A DNA stretch of 62,632 bases, taken from positions 1-62,632 of the forward strand of contig JAKSUQ010000011.1 of NCBI GenBank assembly GCA_024408855.1. The letters run 5' to 3'. The number at the start of each line of letters is the position of its first letter. Position 1 is the stretch's first letter. Position numbers and translations under genes: made by a program. Below are positions 45,658 through 54,950 of the stretch, piece after piece. Under the pieces are notes generated by a model. The model made no database searches and was not told the origin of the DNA. It worked only from the letters and a program-made list of their open reading frames with translations. Origin of the DNA: a bacterium. Lineage in GTDB: Bacteria; Cyanobacteriota; Vampirovibrionia; Gastranaerophilales; Gastranaerophilaceae.

Positions 45658-47271
45658 ATGATTAGCAATATTGGAATAGAAAATAGCATTAAATACAACA
45701 ATCCCATTAAAACAGACCATAACCAAAAACAAAATCCAAGTTTTAAAGGGTGGGGGGCATCTGCATTTATTACTTGCATACAAGCATGCGAACAAAATCC
45801 AATGCTTAATGTAACATTAATTGATTTATTGTCTGCAATATTGCCAAGGACATTTATTGAATCACTTACAAATATTTTTGCCGGTTTTGAAGCATTCCGC
45901 AGAGAATCATCCGGTTTAATTGTAAATTGTTTAATTCCAAGCTGCATAACATTAGTTATAGCAAAAATGTTGAATAAATCAGTAATGCCAAATGGTGCTG
46001 ATATGTCATCATGTTGGGCAGATTCAAATTTATTGGAACACATCTCAAAAACATATGAGTCTTCAAAATCAAGCGACAAAGTTACAGAATCTTTCAAAAA
46101 AATATTGTCTCAAATCGAAGGATATGATAGTACCGAAAAAGTTAAATTTTCAAAAGCTCTCACAGAAAGCGATTTGGAGAATTATGCAAAACAATTGAAA
46201 GATTTAACTCAAAAAGATTTGAACAAAAAAGAATTAAAAAAACAAACAGAAAAAATAGCCAATGAAATTGCTTCCAAGACAAATGTTTATGAAAAAATCA
46301 AACTAAACAACAGTAGCGGTGAAATTAGCGGATATAACCTTGATACAATATTTAAAGACACTATTAAATTTTTCAAGGAATATCGCAAGGTTGGCAGTGA
46401 TGTTGATATCGTAAAATTCGCAAAGCAAAGTAAAAAACTTGTTAGAGCTAAGAGCTTACTTGGTTTGACAGTGGTACTTCCGCTTGCAGCTTCAATGCAA
46501 TTTATAAACAGAAAAATTACAGAAAAAATCTCCGGAACAAAGGGAGCTCCGATATACAAAGATTATGGTAAAAGCAATGAAACAGTAAAAGATTGTACTA
46601 AATCAAAAGAAGGTCTTTTAAAACAAAAGATTATATCAATAGCTTCTATGCTCCTTGTTGGAAGATTATCAATGATGAAAAAATTAAGCATGAATATGCT
46701 TGAATTTAAGGGAATTTTCCCAACCATGGATCAGGCAAGAATAATCTCCACAACAACTTTTGCATCAAGAATGGCAGCCGCTGATGACAAAAATGAACTT
46801 GCAGAATCTACGAAAAGAGATATTGCAACGTTTTTAAGTTTATATTTCTTAGGCGATTATGCCGCAAAAGCAACAGCAACCATAATTCAAAATAAAACAG
46901 GAATTGAATTACTCAACGATACAAAACCGCTTGAAAAAGATGCAAACGTATTCAAGAAAGCATGGCATTGGTTTAAAGATGTTAACGTAAAATCTTCAAA
47001 AGAAGTTACAAGTAAGACAAAAAAACAACTTAAAGGCGCAACTCCGACAACCGAACAAGCAAAACAAATTGAAAAAGAATTAAATACAGCCATAAAATAT
47101 CGTTCTGGTTGCCAAATCGCAAATTTTGGTGTATCATTGGTATTACTTGGATTAATAATCCCGATTTTTATTCGTAGGAAAACATTAAAAAAACATGCCG
47201 AAGAAATAGAAGTGGCTAAAACTAAAGTATCGTCAGAATCAAGCGATAAGCCTACAAGGCTAATCGCATAA
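45658..47271 (+). CDS. Lineage-specific membrane protein, tandem paralogue 1
   Basis: The protein has 537 residues. The polar N-terminus carries NPSFKGWG (about residues 25-32). It is followed by a Cys-containing segment and then by AILPRTFIESLTN...GFEAFRRES, which matches the next gene (MVLPRTATDMCK...GLETLRREI). Both have hydrophobic segments near 80-110, 265-285 and again near 490-515, and long charged regions between. A TATAAT lies about 40 nt before the ATG, and the ribosome site is weak (AGAAG). Function unknown; probably an integral membrane protein. Confidence 0.8.
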   Translation: MISNIGIENSIKYNNPIKTDHNQKQNPSFKGWGASAFITCIQACEQNPMLNVTLIDLLSAILPRTFIESLTNIFAGFEAFRRESSGLIVNCLIPSCITLVIAKMLNKSVMPNGADMSSCWADSNLLEHISKTYESSKSSDKVTESFKKILSQIEGYDSTEKVKFSKALTESDLENYAKQLKDLTQKDLNKKELKKQTEKIANEIASKTNVYEKIKLNNSSGEISGYNLDTIFKDTIKFFKEYRKVGSDVDIVKFAKQSKKLVRAKSLLGLTVVLPLAASMQFINRKITEKISGTKGAPIYKDYGKSNETVKDCTKSKEGLLKQKIISIASMLLVGRLSMMKKLSMNMLEFKGIFPTMDQARIISTTTFASRMAAADDKNELAESTKRDIATFLSLYFLGDYAAKATATIIQNKTGIELLNDTKPLEKDANVFKKAWHWFKDVNVKSSKEVTSKTKKQLKGATPTTEQAKQIEKELNTAIKYRSGCQIANFGVSLVLLGLIIPIFIRRKTLKKHAEEIEVAKTKVSSESSDKPTRLIA

Positions 47272-47332
47272 ATGTTTGCGGTATTAGCAAATAACATTCT
47301 GTTTGTTGTTTATATATGTGTAAAGGTAGCAA

Positions 47333-48964
47333 ATGAAAATTAATCAAACAATTCAAAATTACAATGACAATCACTACAATCCAAACTTCGGTTTTGGAGA
47401 TACCGCATTAAGATTTTTTGCGACAAACCAAGCAATTGGTGCAAACTGTATTGATTTAGCAGCTATGGTACTGCCAAGAACAGCGACAGATATGTGCAAA
47501 AGAGGACCGTTAGCAGGTCTTGAGACCTTACGCAGAGAAATTATGGGAACTGTTAACGACTCCCTTATCGGGGTTTACGGCATTTGTGCAGGAGCTGCCA
47601 TTGCATCATTGATGAGAATGAATAAACGCTATGGCGTTCAAGCTAATAAAATACTTGCCGCACCGGAAACTGTAAGTATTTTGGCTCAAAATAAAGCTAA
47701 ACAAATTAAAGATAATTCAACACAATTAGAATATCTGAAAGAAACATTAAGGAATTTAAAAGGATACAATCCTAATCATAAAAATGCTGACAAAGACGGA
47801 TTTGTAAAACTTAGTGAAGACATAATTAATGATGTAGCAAAACTTTTGGATGATGCTGTTTCCGATAATGCGACAGATTTTGCTAAATGGTCAAACAAAA
47901 AAACTCCAAATTCAAAAATTGTTGCCATGAACAAAATCATAGAAGCAACCGGAGCTGAATCAAAATACATTTTGGAATCTTCTTCTGTCATCAGTAATGC
48001 CGAAAAAGTTATTAGCGAAACAAACTTAGACCGATTTACCGACGATATTTACCGTCTGTCTGATGCATTCAATAAACCTGATGTTATCAAAGAATTTAAA
48101 AACCAAGTTAAAGAAGGTAAAAGTATTGCAGACAATGCATTTATAAAACATTTAAGGAAATTTAAAAAGTCTAAAGCTATTTGTGGTTTTGGAATGGCAG
48201 CTTTAGTAGGTACATTAGTTCAACCGATAAACATGTATCTGACAAAACGGAAAACCGGAAGCGACGGATTTGTTGGGGTTGAAGGTCGAACAAAAGATAA
48301 TTCCACCGGATTCAAAGTGCTTAAAATAGGTACAGCAGCAGCTTTTGGCACAATGGTGCTGGGTACGCTTAAAACAGGACTTAAAGGTTTTATGGACAAA
48401 ATGGCATTCCACGGATTTTGGCCAACCGTTAATCAATTAAAAGGGGTATACGGAATAACCATCATCTCAAGGCTACTTTCTGCTCGTGATAAAGACGAAT
48501 TGCGAGAATCATTAACAAAAGATACTTTAGGATTTTTAAGCTGGCTTGTTTTGGGCGACATTGTTAACAGACTTGTTGCAGAAGGAATAGATAAATCTGT
48601 CATGAATAGAACCAAAGAAGTTGAGAAACAAGGTTTTGTTAAACGTGCATTTAATTCAACCCTTAAAACAAGAGATGAAATTTTAATGGAAACTTTGGCA
48701 AATAATAATAAGACTACAATTGTCGAAAAAGACGGTAAAAAATACTCTTTACAATTTAGAGAAATGCTTGCCGAAAGTAAAAAACTTCCAGAAAGCGTAA
48801 GAAAAGCAACAAGAAAACAACTTAGAACTCTTAATGCCGCTCAACTAACAGGTTACTTATTCTCAGGTTTGGTATTAGGATTTGGTATTCCAAGAATAAA
48901 TATCGCCATTACAAACAAACTTGATAAAAAAAGAAAAGAAAAAATGTTAGCAGCTCAAAAATAG
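47333..48964 (+). CDS. Lineage-specific membrane protein, tandem paralogue 2
   Basis: The 543-residue protein resembles the preceding gene over its full length. The N-terminus has NPNFGFGD (about 17-24), then VLPRTATDMCKRGPLAGLETLRREI. Hydrophobic segments lie near 78-95, 280-300 and 510-525. ATG 47333 has AAAGGT upstream, 61 nt after the first copy, so they are probably cotranscribed. A shared 'GFWPTVNQLKGVYGITIISRLLSARDKDEL' region corresponds to 'GIFPTMDQARIISTTTFASRMAAADDKNEL' of paralogue 1 (quoted in part). Confidence 0.82.
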   Translation: MKINQTIQNYNDNHYNPNFGFGDTALRFFATNQAIGANCIDLAAMVLPRTATDMCKRGPLAGLETLRREIMGTVNDSLIGVYGICAGAAIASLMRMNKRYGVQANKILAAPETVSILAQNKAKQIKDNSTQLEYLKETLRNLKGYNPNHKNADKDGFVKLSEDIINDVAKLLDDAVSDNATDFAKWSNKKTPNSKIVAMNKIIEATGAESKYILESSSVISNAEKVISETNLDRFTDDIYRLSDAFNKPDVIKEFKNQVKEGKSIADNAFIKHLRKFKKSKAICGFGMAALVGTLVQPINMYLTKRKTGSDGFVGVEGRTKDNSTGFKVLKIGTAAAFGTMVLGTLKTGLKGFMDKMAFHGFWPTVNQLKGVYGITIISRLLSARDKDELRESLTKDTLGFLSWLVLGDIVNRLVAEGIDKSVMNRTKEVEKQGFVKRAFNSTLKTRDEILMETLANNNKTTIVEKDGKKYSLQFREMLAESKKLPESVRKATRKQLRTLNAAQLTGYLFSGLVLGFGIPRINIAITNKLDKKRKEKMLAAQK

Positions 48965-49088
48965 GCGTTTATATAGTATTAAAAATGTAATGAGATATAA
49001 CCATTGCATTTTTTAACCTGTTATTTTACATTTCAATATGTTTTTGCTAAAATTTAATGCGATAAATTATATTAAGGGGGATGAAGAA

Positions 49089-50864
49089 TTGAAAACTCGT
49101 ATGAAAACAAATAATTGCGGAGAGTTGAATTTAGCTGATTTAGGCAAAGAAGTTACACTATCCGGATGGGTATCAACAGTCAGGGACCTTGGCGGTATAT
49201 TGTTCATAGAACTAAGGGACAGAAGCGGTTTCTTCCAATTAGTTGCAAATCCGCAAATCAATCCTGACGTACATAAAACATTCGCTAATGTAAGAAGTGA
49301 ATATGTTATAACCGTTAAAGGTCAGGTCTCAAAACGTCCCGAAGAAACTTATAACGAAAAATATCCAACAGGACAAGTTGAAATGTATCCGACATCAGTT
49401 ACTATTCTTTCCGAATCAAAAGTTTTGCCTTTTGTTTTAGGAGATGATAATGTTTCTGAAGATATTCGTCTAAAATACAGATATCTTGATATAAGAAATG
49501 AAAAAATGTTAAACAACTTAAGAACAAGACATAACATTGTTCAAGCAGTAAGAGATTATTTTAACAGAAACGAGTTTTTAGAAGTGGAAACTCCTATATT
49601 GAACAAAACCACGCCTGAAGGAGCAAGAGATTATTTGGTTCCGTCTCGTGTTCAACCGGGAAAATTCTTTGCATTACCGCAATCACCTCAAATATTTAAA
49701 CAATTATTAATGGTTGGCGGTATTGAAAGATATTATCAAATTGCAAGATGCTTCCGTGATGAGGATTTGCGTGCCGACAGACAACCTGAATTTACACAAA
49801 TTGATATTGAAATGTCCTTTGTTGAACAACAGGATGTAATTGACATGGTAGAGGGTCTGCTTGTTAATGCATTTAAGGCGGCAGGAGTCGAAATCAAACC
49901 TCCGTTTATTCAAATGCCATGGCAAGAGGCTATGGACAGATATGGTTCAGACAAACCTGATACAAGATTTAGCTTAGAATTATTTGATATTGGCGACATT
50001 ATATTGCAGTCAGAGTTTGAAATAGTTAAGAAAACTCTACAAAATGGCGGCATTGTAAGAGGTATAAGAATCCCGGGTGGAGCTAAGTATTCCAGAAAAG
50101 ATATTGATGACATCACAAAACTTGCAATATCTTTCGGTGCAAAAGCTCTTGCCAACATTATATATAACGAAGACGGCACCGCAAAATCGCCTGTATTGAA
50201 ATTTGTTACAGATGAACAAGCAAAGCAAATTCAAGAAAGAGCGAAAGCTGAAGCAGGTGATATTATATTCTTTGTTGCAGATAAGCCAAAAGCTGTTTAT
50301 GATATTATGGGGCGTTTAAGACTACATTTTGGTAAATCCTTAAATCTTATTGATGAAAGCAAGCACAATCTTTTATGGGTAGTTGATTTTCCTATGTTTG
50401 AGTGGTCTGATGAAGAAGGTCGTTACCTTGCAATGCACCATCCATTCACTTCACCTTGCATAAATGATTTAGATAAATTAGAAAACGGTGATTTAGGCAA
50501 TGTTAAATCCATAGCATACGACATTGTATATAATGGAACAGAATTGGGCGGTGGTTCAGTTAGAATTCACTCAAGCGAAGTTCAAAAGAAAATATTTAAG
50601 GCATTGCAAATTACTGATGAAGTAGCACAAGAAAAATTCGGATTTATGATTAATGCTCTTCAATACGGAACTCCACCACATGCCGGTCTTGCAATTGGGC
50701 TTGACAGACTTGTTGCCCTACTTTGCAGAACAGATTCAATAAGAGATGTTATTGCGTTCCCTAAAAACGCAAGTGCAAAATGTCTTATGAGTGATGCACC
50801 AGGGGTTGCTTCATTACAACAAATGAGAGAACTCCATATAAAGAACACCGTAAAACAAGATTAA
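49089..50864 (+). CDS. aspS: Aspartyl-tRNA synthetase
   Basis: The start is TTG 49089: AAGGGGG lies 8 nt upstream, and this gives 591 residues, the normal bacterial length. The next ATG (49101) is too far from the ribosome site. It has an N-terminal OB fold (VTLSGWVSTVRDLGGILFIELRD in parts), class II motif 2 (YQIARCFRDEDLRADRQPEFTQ in parts), the bacterial GAD insertion (about 285-420), and motif 3 GLAIGLDRLV. It charges tRNA-Asp; whether it also charges tRNA-Asn is not clear here. Confidence 0.96.
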   Translation: MKTRMKTNNCGELNLADLGKEVTLSGWVSTVRDLGGILFIELRDRSGFFQLVANPQINPDVHKTFANVRSEYVITVKGQVSKRPEETYNEKYPTGQVEMYPTSVTILSESKVLPFVLGDDNVSEDIRLKYRYLDIRNEKMLNNLRTRHNIVQAVRDYFNRNEFLEVETPILNKTTPEGARDYLVPSRVQPGKFFALPQSPQIFKQLLMVGGIERYYQIARCFRDEDLRADRQPEFTQIDIEMSFVEQQDVIDMVEGLLVNAFKAAGVEIKPPFIQMPWQEAMDRYGSDKPDTRFSLELFDIGDIILQSEFEIVKKTLQNGGIVRGIRIPGGAKYSRKDIDDITKLAISFGAKALANIIYNEDGTAKSPVLKFVTDEQAKQIQERAKAEAGDIIFFVADKPKAVYDIMGRLRLHFGKSLNLIDESKHNLLWVVDFPMFEWSDEEGRYLAMHHPFTSPCINDLDKLENGDLGNVKSIAYDIVYNGTELGGGSVRIHSSEVQKKIFKALQITDEVAQEKFGFMINALQYGTPPHAGLAIGLDRLVALLCRTDSIRDVIAFPKNASAKCLMSDAPGVASLQQMRELHIKNTVKQD

Positions 50865-50887
50865 TATTTTGCAATTAATAATATAAT

Positions 50888-50915
50888 AAAGCCGTCATAT
50901 AACAATGACGGCTTT
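50888..50915. terminator. Terminator-like hairpin between convergent genes
   Basis: An 11-bp stem, AAAGCCGTCAT (50888-50898) with ATGACGGCTTT (50905-50915), loop of 6. T runs after it are short, so it is moderate, but it lies exactly between the aspS end and the minus-strand MGLAA-family gene. Confidence 0.7.
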
Positions 50916-50950
50916 ACATTTAATCAATATACCTATTTATTACCTATCAG

Positions 50951-51943
50951 TTATCCACCCCATTCAAAAGCTTTTATTCCGTCTTGTATAAAATTATTTA
51001 TAGCATCTATTTCTGTATTAATAGTTTCTAATTCTGTGGACCAGTCTTGAATACACAAATCAACATCTTCTTCTTTCTGCTTTATAAGATCTTTTTGAAT
51101 TTCATACCATGCATTAATATCTCCTTTTGCATCCAAATCTACCTGAGCATCTACATCACCTCGGTTAATAAAGTACGTCAAAGAAGTACCTTCACAATAT
51201 TGACCATATGGATCAACATCAAACAACTGCAATGTACCTGATGTAACTGCATCAGATATATATGACGGATTATCTGCAATAGCTTGGTTATATTCAGTTG
51301 TCCAACCGTTTGCAGCTGCTGCCGCAAAAATATTGTAATAAAAATCTATAACTTTACGGACTTTTTCTGTTGCCTTTTCAGTTATATCAACTTCGGCACT
51401 TTCTCCTGTTGACTGACCGCCATAAGCCCTAATCAATTCTGCATCATAAGTTGTACTTAAATTTTCCCCGTTATGAACTCTTCTTATCATATCAGCATCA
51501 CTAAAATAACCCGAAAGAAAACTTGCCATGATATCCGGTATTTTAGTAGCATCAAATGTTTTACCACGTCCATTTGAATCCATAATAGATGAACCCATGA
51601 CATTCTTAATTGCATTAGCATATGCATCCGAAAGTACAACTTGTCCTTTATAATCACACAAAACCAGTGAATTAGTTGTTTTTAAAGGTTTGCTATCGTT
51701 CAATATAGGCATATAATTAGAATTATATCCCATTAAATATCCGTAATTTACATCATTATATTTTCCATTATTATAATAAACCAATCTCTTGGCATTTAAA
51801 CGGCTCCTGTATTCTTGCGTTAAATTGGACATTTCATTTGCCATGGCTCTTTTTTGCATAGTAGCACGTGTGATATCATATTCGATATCCGATTTCCTTG
51901 CAGTTAAGGTTAATAGTGTGTATGCCGGTGCCGCTAATCCCAT
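50951..51943 (-). CDS. MGLAA-family protein, lineage-specific
   Basis: The 330-residue protein starts MGLAAPAYTLLTLTARKSD and is a clear paralogue of the one at 16832-17842 in its first 60 residues (then EYRSRLNAKRLVYY versus EYRNQLNTKVLKW). Both share the central 'YYNIFAAAAANGWTTE' / 'FYDNIFSTIAEKGWICN' element and a C-terminal coiled coil. No signal peptide. The ATG at 51943 has AAAGGA about 11 nt upstream and the type A promoter gives a leader of about 28 nt. The conserved N-terminus is probably the functional signature; function unknown. Confidence 0.85.
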   Translation of the reverse strand: MGLAAPAYTLLTLTARKSDIEYDITRATMQKRAMANEMSNLTQEYRSRLNAKRLVYYNNGKYNDVNYGYLMGYNSNYMPILNDSKPLKTTNSLVLCDYKGQVVLSDAYANAIKNVMGSSIMDSNGRGKTFDATKIPDIMASFLSGYFSDADMIRRVHNGENLSTTYDAELIRAYGGQSTGESAEVDITEKATEKVRKVIDFYYNIFAAAAANGWTTEYNQAIADNPSYISDAVTSGTLQLFDVDPYGQYCEGTSLTYFINRGDVDAQVDLDAKGDINAWYEIQKDLIKQKEEDVDLCIQDWSTELETINTEIDAINNFIQDGIKAFEWGG

Positions 51944-51977
51944 TTTCTATTGTTCCTTTTTTGTCCTTTTGCTATAT

Positions 51978-52004
51978 ATATCGGCATTTTTTTATAAAAC
52001 TTTA
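51978..52004 (-). promoter_or_regulatory. Type A promoter, sigma-28/WhiG-like
   Basis: On the minus strand: TAAAGTTT (52004-51997), exactly 11 nt, GCCGATAT (51985-51978). It differs from the FliA consensus only in the last two bases. GTAAATT lies 15 nt upstream and GTAACAA 25 nt upstream of TAAAG. Confidence 0.82.
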
Positions 52005-52042
52005 ACATTTTTGCGATAAAATTTACAATTTGTTACAAATAT

Positions 52043-52064
52043 ATTAGGATTTAAAACTCCTAAT
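52043..52064. repeat. Inverted repeat with copy of 16-bp element from left edge
   Basis: ATTAGGA (52043-52049) and TCCTAAT (52058-52064) form a 7-bp palindrome. The right 16 bases (52049-52064) are identical to 281-296, which lies at the corresponding place upstream of another type A promoter. Either a regulator site or a hairpin. Confidence 0.55.
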
Positions 52065-52082
52065 GAAGTTTTTCAACTTAAT

Positions 52083-52111
52083 AGTGTTGCGATTGCTTCT
52101 TGAATCCACCT
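52083..52111 (-). repeat. 29-bp repeat, copy 1
   Basis: Identical on the opposite strand to 62580-62608. On the minus strand it begins AGGTGGATTCAAG and ends CGCAACACT. The flanks are also similar (GTTAACAAAAC upstream in both). It lies between the type A (minus) and type B (plus) promoters. Both copies could be read as the end of a frame, but no longer frame is present. Confidence 0.8.
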
Positions 52112-52200
52112 TTATCGAAATTGTTAAGTTTTGTTAACTTAAATTTACATTGATATATCTTAATTTCAGCTACAAAGTCAAGTTTCTAACATTAATACAG

Positions 52201-52231
52201 TCAATTTTTTTTAAGTTTAAAACTTATATAA
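52201..52231 (+). promoter_or_regulatory. Type B promoter (weaker match)
   Basis: TCAATT (52201-52206), 13-nt spacer, AAACTTATATAATATATA (from 52220). Spacing is exactly as in the other type B sites, with a slightly different -10 box that includes TATAAT. It diverges from the type A site at 51978-52004. Confidence 0.58.
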
Positions 52232-52260
52232 TATATATAGCTATCACGAGGTGTATAATA

Positions 52261-52797
52261 TTGGCAACAGAAGTTAACAATAGTACTGCAATTTTCAACG
52301 GTAAACCTGTTAAAATTCTTATGAAACAGGGAAATTACTGCACTATTGAACTTGAAAACGGTCAAAAAATGCACATTAATATAAAATACTTAAAAGGCTC
52401 TGTTTTTGATGTTTCTAATAATATTAAAGAAGAAGAAGGAAACAGTCTTTCTAAGTACTTTACAGAGCGCAGAGAAGATAATCATACTCGTTCTGATAGA
52501 AAATATGAAGAAATTATGAGACTTGAGAATGAGTCATCAAAAACAAAAGGTTTACTAAAAGAAAGTCAAAATGAAGCCTTAGAATTTCTTGCAAGCAGAG
52601 GTGTCTCTAATGCTAATCAATTAACCAGCAGAGATAAAAGTATGTGGAAAAAAATGAGGGAAGCTATATATGGATACAGAACAAGCTTAACAGCATTAGG
52701 AAATCGCATTTTCAGTTGTTGTATGGATAGGGTATATTTGGCATTTGAAGATATGCATTTGGCAAATAATGAATCTTTATACGAGAATTTAGGCTGA
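52261..52797 (+). CDS. Unknown protein, 178 residues
   Basis: The start is TTG 52261, with GAGG 9 nt upstream. A longer frame from 52150 would cross the promoter. The N-terminal 60 residues look like a small beta domain (IFNGKPVKILMKQGNYCTIELENGQ in parts). The rest is charged and helical with a C-terminal SCCMDRVYLAFEDMHLAN. I know no family. Its type B promoter and the divergent MGLAA-family gene tie it to the same regulon. A terminator follows at 52828. Confidence 0.75.
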   Translation: MATEVNNSTAIFNGKPVKILMKQGNYCTIELENGQKMHINIKYLKGSVFDVSNNIKEEEGNSLSKYFTERREDNHTRSDRKYEEIMRLENESSKTKGLLKESQNEALEFLASRGVSNANQLTSRDKSMWKKMREAIYGYRTSLTALGNRIFSCCMDRVYLAFEDMHLANNESLYENLG

Positions 52798-52827
52798 CAA
52801 GATAATTGTTAATTATATATTTTTTAT

Positions 52828-52856
52828 AAAAACTCCTTAACAGTAAGGAGTTTTTT
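52828..52856 (+). terminator. Terminator hairpin containing the next gene's ribosome site
   Basis: ACTCCTTA (52832-52839) pairs with TAAGGAGT (52844-52851), followed by T6. The 3' arm contains AAGGAG, which lies 6 nt before the ATG at 52857. The same hairpin therefore ends the upstream transcript and, in read-through RNA, hides the Shine-Dalgarno. Confidence 0.85.
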
Positions 52857-53849
52857 ATGAAAATGTTAATGTTTGATTTTAGAGAATCAGAAAAAGAATT
52901 TTTTAAAGAACATAGTTTTGACAACTATGAAATTGAATTTATTAAATCTCCGTTAAATTCTTTATATGAGCTCAATGAGGAACAAATCGAAGAAACGGTT
53001 ATACTTTCGGTTTTTATAACGTCAGAACTAACGGAATATACACTTAAAAAATTTAAAAACCTGCAAGTTATAGCCACTCGTTCAACAGGATATTCACATA
53101 TAGATATTGATTATTGTAAAAAACATAATATAGCAGTTATTAATGTACCGAATTATGGTGCAACATCCGTTGCACAATACACATTTATGCTAATTTTGAT
53201 GACAATAAGAAAGGTAATTTCTGCTTTTGAAGACATAAAAGCTAATAAAATTTGCTTATCTGAGTATGAGGGTAAAGAAACTGACGGCATGACATTGGGA
53301 ATTATCGGATCGGGTACGATAGGAGGTGCTGTTGCAGAAATAGCAAACTTTTTCGGAATGAAAATTTATGTTTGTTCCAAAATAAAAAATCCTAAAATAA
53401 GTTCATTTGTAGAATATGTATCATTGGAAAAATTATTAAAAAGCTCTGATATTATAACTTTACACTTGCCTTTTTCAGAAGAAACTTATCATTTAATTGA
53501 CGAAAAATCATTTTCATTGATGAAAGACGGAGTATTTATCGTAAATACAGCAAGAGGAGAAATTATTGATATTCAAGCTCTTTATAATAACGTAATTTCC
53601 GGCAAGGTTGCAGGAGTCGCTCTTGATGTTCTTGAATGTGAAGCAGTATCGGTCGGAAACATTATTCCTAATGATAACAAATGTGCATTGAAAGCTCTTA
53701 TCGTTCAAAAATTATTGGCAGAAAGAAATGTAATTATTACTCCTCATATTGCATATAACACAAATCTTTCAATTAATTATATTTTAAATTCACTATTTAT
53801 AAGCATAAGTGATTATTACAAAGGCAGACATACAAATCAAATTTTATAA
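52857..53849 (+). CDS. D-isomer-specific 2-hydroxyacid dehydrogenase (D-lactate dehydrogenase-like)
   Basis: The 330-residue enzyme has the family features: substrate loop RSTGYSHIDIDYC, NAD-binding GIIGSGTIGG, catalytic Arg in NTARGEI, Glu in ALDVLECE, and His in ITPHIAYN. It most resembles fermentative D-lactate dehydrogenases (LdhA type), which reduce pyruvate to D-lactate with NADH; substrate not proved. Translation may be limited by the hairpin over its ribosome site. ruvB follows 22 nt downstream. Confidence 0.87.
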   Translation: MKMLMFDFRESEKEFFKEHSFDNYEIEFIKSPLNSLYELNEEQIEETVILSVFITSELTEYTLKKFKNLQVIATRSTGYSHIDIDYCKKHNIAVINVPNYGATSVAQYTFMLILMTIRKVISAFEDIKANKICLSEYEGKETDGMTLGIIGSGTIGGAVAEIANFFGMKIYVCSKIKNPKISSFVEYVSLEKLLKSSDIITLHLPFSEETYHLIDEKSFSLMKDGVFIVNTARGEIIDIQALYNNVISGKVAGVALDVLECEAVSVGNIIPNDNKCALKALIVQKLLAERNVIITPHIAYNTNLSINYILNSLFISISDYYKGRHTNQIL

Positions 53850-53871
53850 AAATTTATGATATTATATTTGT

Positions 53872-54948
53872 ATGACAATAATATCTGATAATAATCTTGA
53901 AATAAAATCGGAAAAGAAAAGAAATGCTAATATAAAAGCGGAACACATTGAGTATGACAAAACTTTTGAAAACTCAATTCGCCCGAAAAATTTTGACGAT
54001 TATATCGGACAAAGTGAATTAAAAGAAACATTAAAGGTTATCCTTGAAGCAGCTAAAATGCGACAAGAACCACTTGATCATATGTTGTTTTACGGTCCTC
54101 CGGGGTTAGGTAAAACTACTATCGCCGGAGTTATCGCATCACAAATGGGAGTTGATATAAAAATCACTTCTGCTCCGGCACTTGAAAGACCTCGTGATAT
54201 TATCGGTATACTAATGACATTAAAAGGAGGAGAAATTCTCTTTATAGACGAAATTCACCGACTCAATAAAGTTGCGGAAGAAATTTTATATCCTGCTATG
54301 GAAGATTATACGCTTGATATGACAACAGGAAAAAGCCAAACCGCAAAGACTTTGAGAGTACCATTACCCAAATTCACATTAATCGGAGCTACTACAAAAG
54401 CAGGTGAGCTCTCAGGCCCATTAAGAGATAGGTTTGGAGTAATTCACAGATTACAATTCTATACAACAGACGAACTTGCACAAGTTATAACAAGAACTGC
54501 CAAAATTTTGAATATCAAAATTACACAAGAAGGTGCAATAGCTATTGCTCGACGTTCGAGAGGAACTCCTCGTATCGCTAACCGTTTAGTAAAAAGAGTT
54601 GCAGATTTTGCAATAGTTAAATATAACGGAATTATTGATGATGACGTTGCAAATGAGTCATTAAATATATTAAAAATTGATGAATACGGACTTGATACAA
54701 CAGACAGAGCTCTATTAAAACTCATTATGGAAAAATATAATGGCGGTCCTGTCGGAATTGAAACATTAGCAGCAGCTTTAAGCGAAGATGTAAGGACTTT
54801 GGAAGACGTTTGCGAACCGTATTTACTTCAGGCAGGATTGCTGCAACGTACTCCGAGAGGACGCAAAGCATCTCCTGAAGCATACAGACATTTTGGAGAG
54901 AAAGTTCCTCCGGAACAAAAGAGTATATTTGAAAATCAGGATATATAA
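53872..54948 (+). CDS. ruvB: Holliday junction branch migration ATPase RuvB
   Basis: The 358-residue protein has an AAA+ domain with GPPGLGKTT (75-83), [28 protein letters not shown] (sensor region) and a C-terminal winged helix with [15 protein letters not shown] and RTPRGR. With RuvA it drives branch migration; the N-terminus has about 25 extra residues. No Shine-Dalgarno precedes ATG 53872, but TATTAT (53860-53865) sits 6 nt upstream, as in the other leaderless candidates; its -35 is weak. Confidence 0.97.
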   Translation: MTIISDNNLEIKSEKKRNANIKAEHIEYDKTFENSIRPKNFDDYIGQSELKETLKVILEAAKMRQEPLDHMLFYGPPGLGKTTIAGVIASQMGVDIKITSAPALERPRDIIGILMTLKGGEILFIDEIHRLNKVAEEILYPAMEDYTLDMTTGKSQTAKTLRVPLPKFTLIGATTKAGELSGPLRDRFGVIHRLQFYTTDELAQVITRTAKILNIKITQEGAIAIARRSRGTPRIANRLVKRVADFAIVKYNGIIDDDVANESLNILKIDEYGLDTTDRALLKLIMEKYNGGPVGIETLAAALSEDVRTLEDVCEPYLLQAGLLQRTPRGRKASPEAYRHFGEKVPPEQKSIFENQDI

Positions 54949-54950
54949 TT

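Noticed and set aside
52083-52111. 29-bp repeat as the end of a coding sequence or an insertion-sequence end
   Set aside because: No open frame leads into it in either copy, no transposase lies between or beside the copies, and there are no target duplications.
52150-52260. N-terminal extension of the 178-residue protein (start at 52150)
   Set aside because: It would cross the type B promoter and the GAGG ribosome site that serves TTG 52261; the extra residues are of random AT-rich character.
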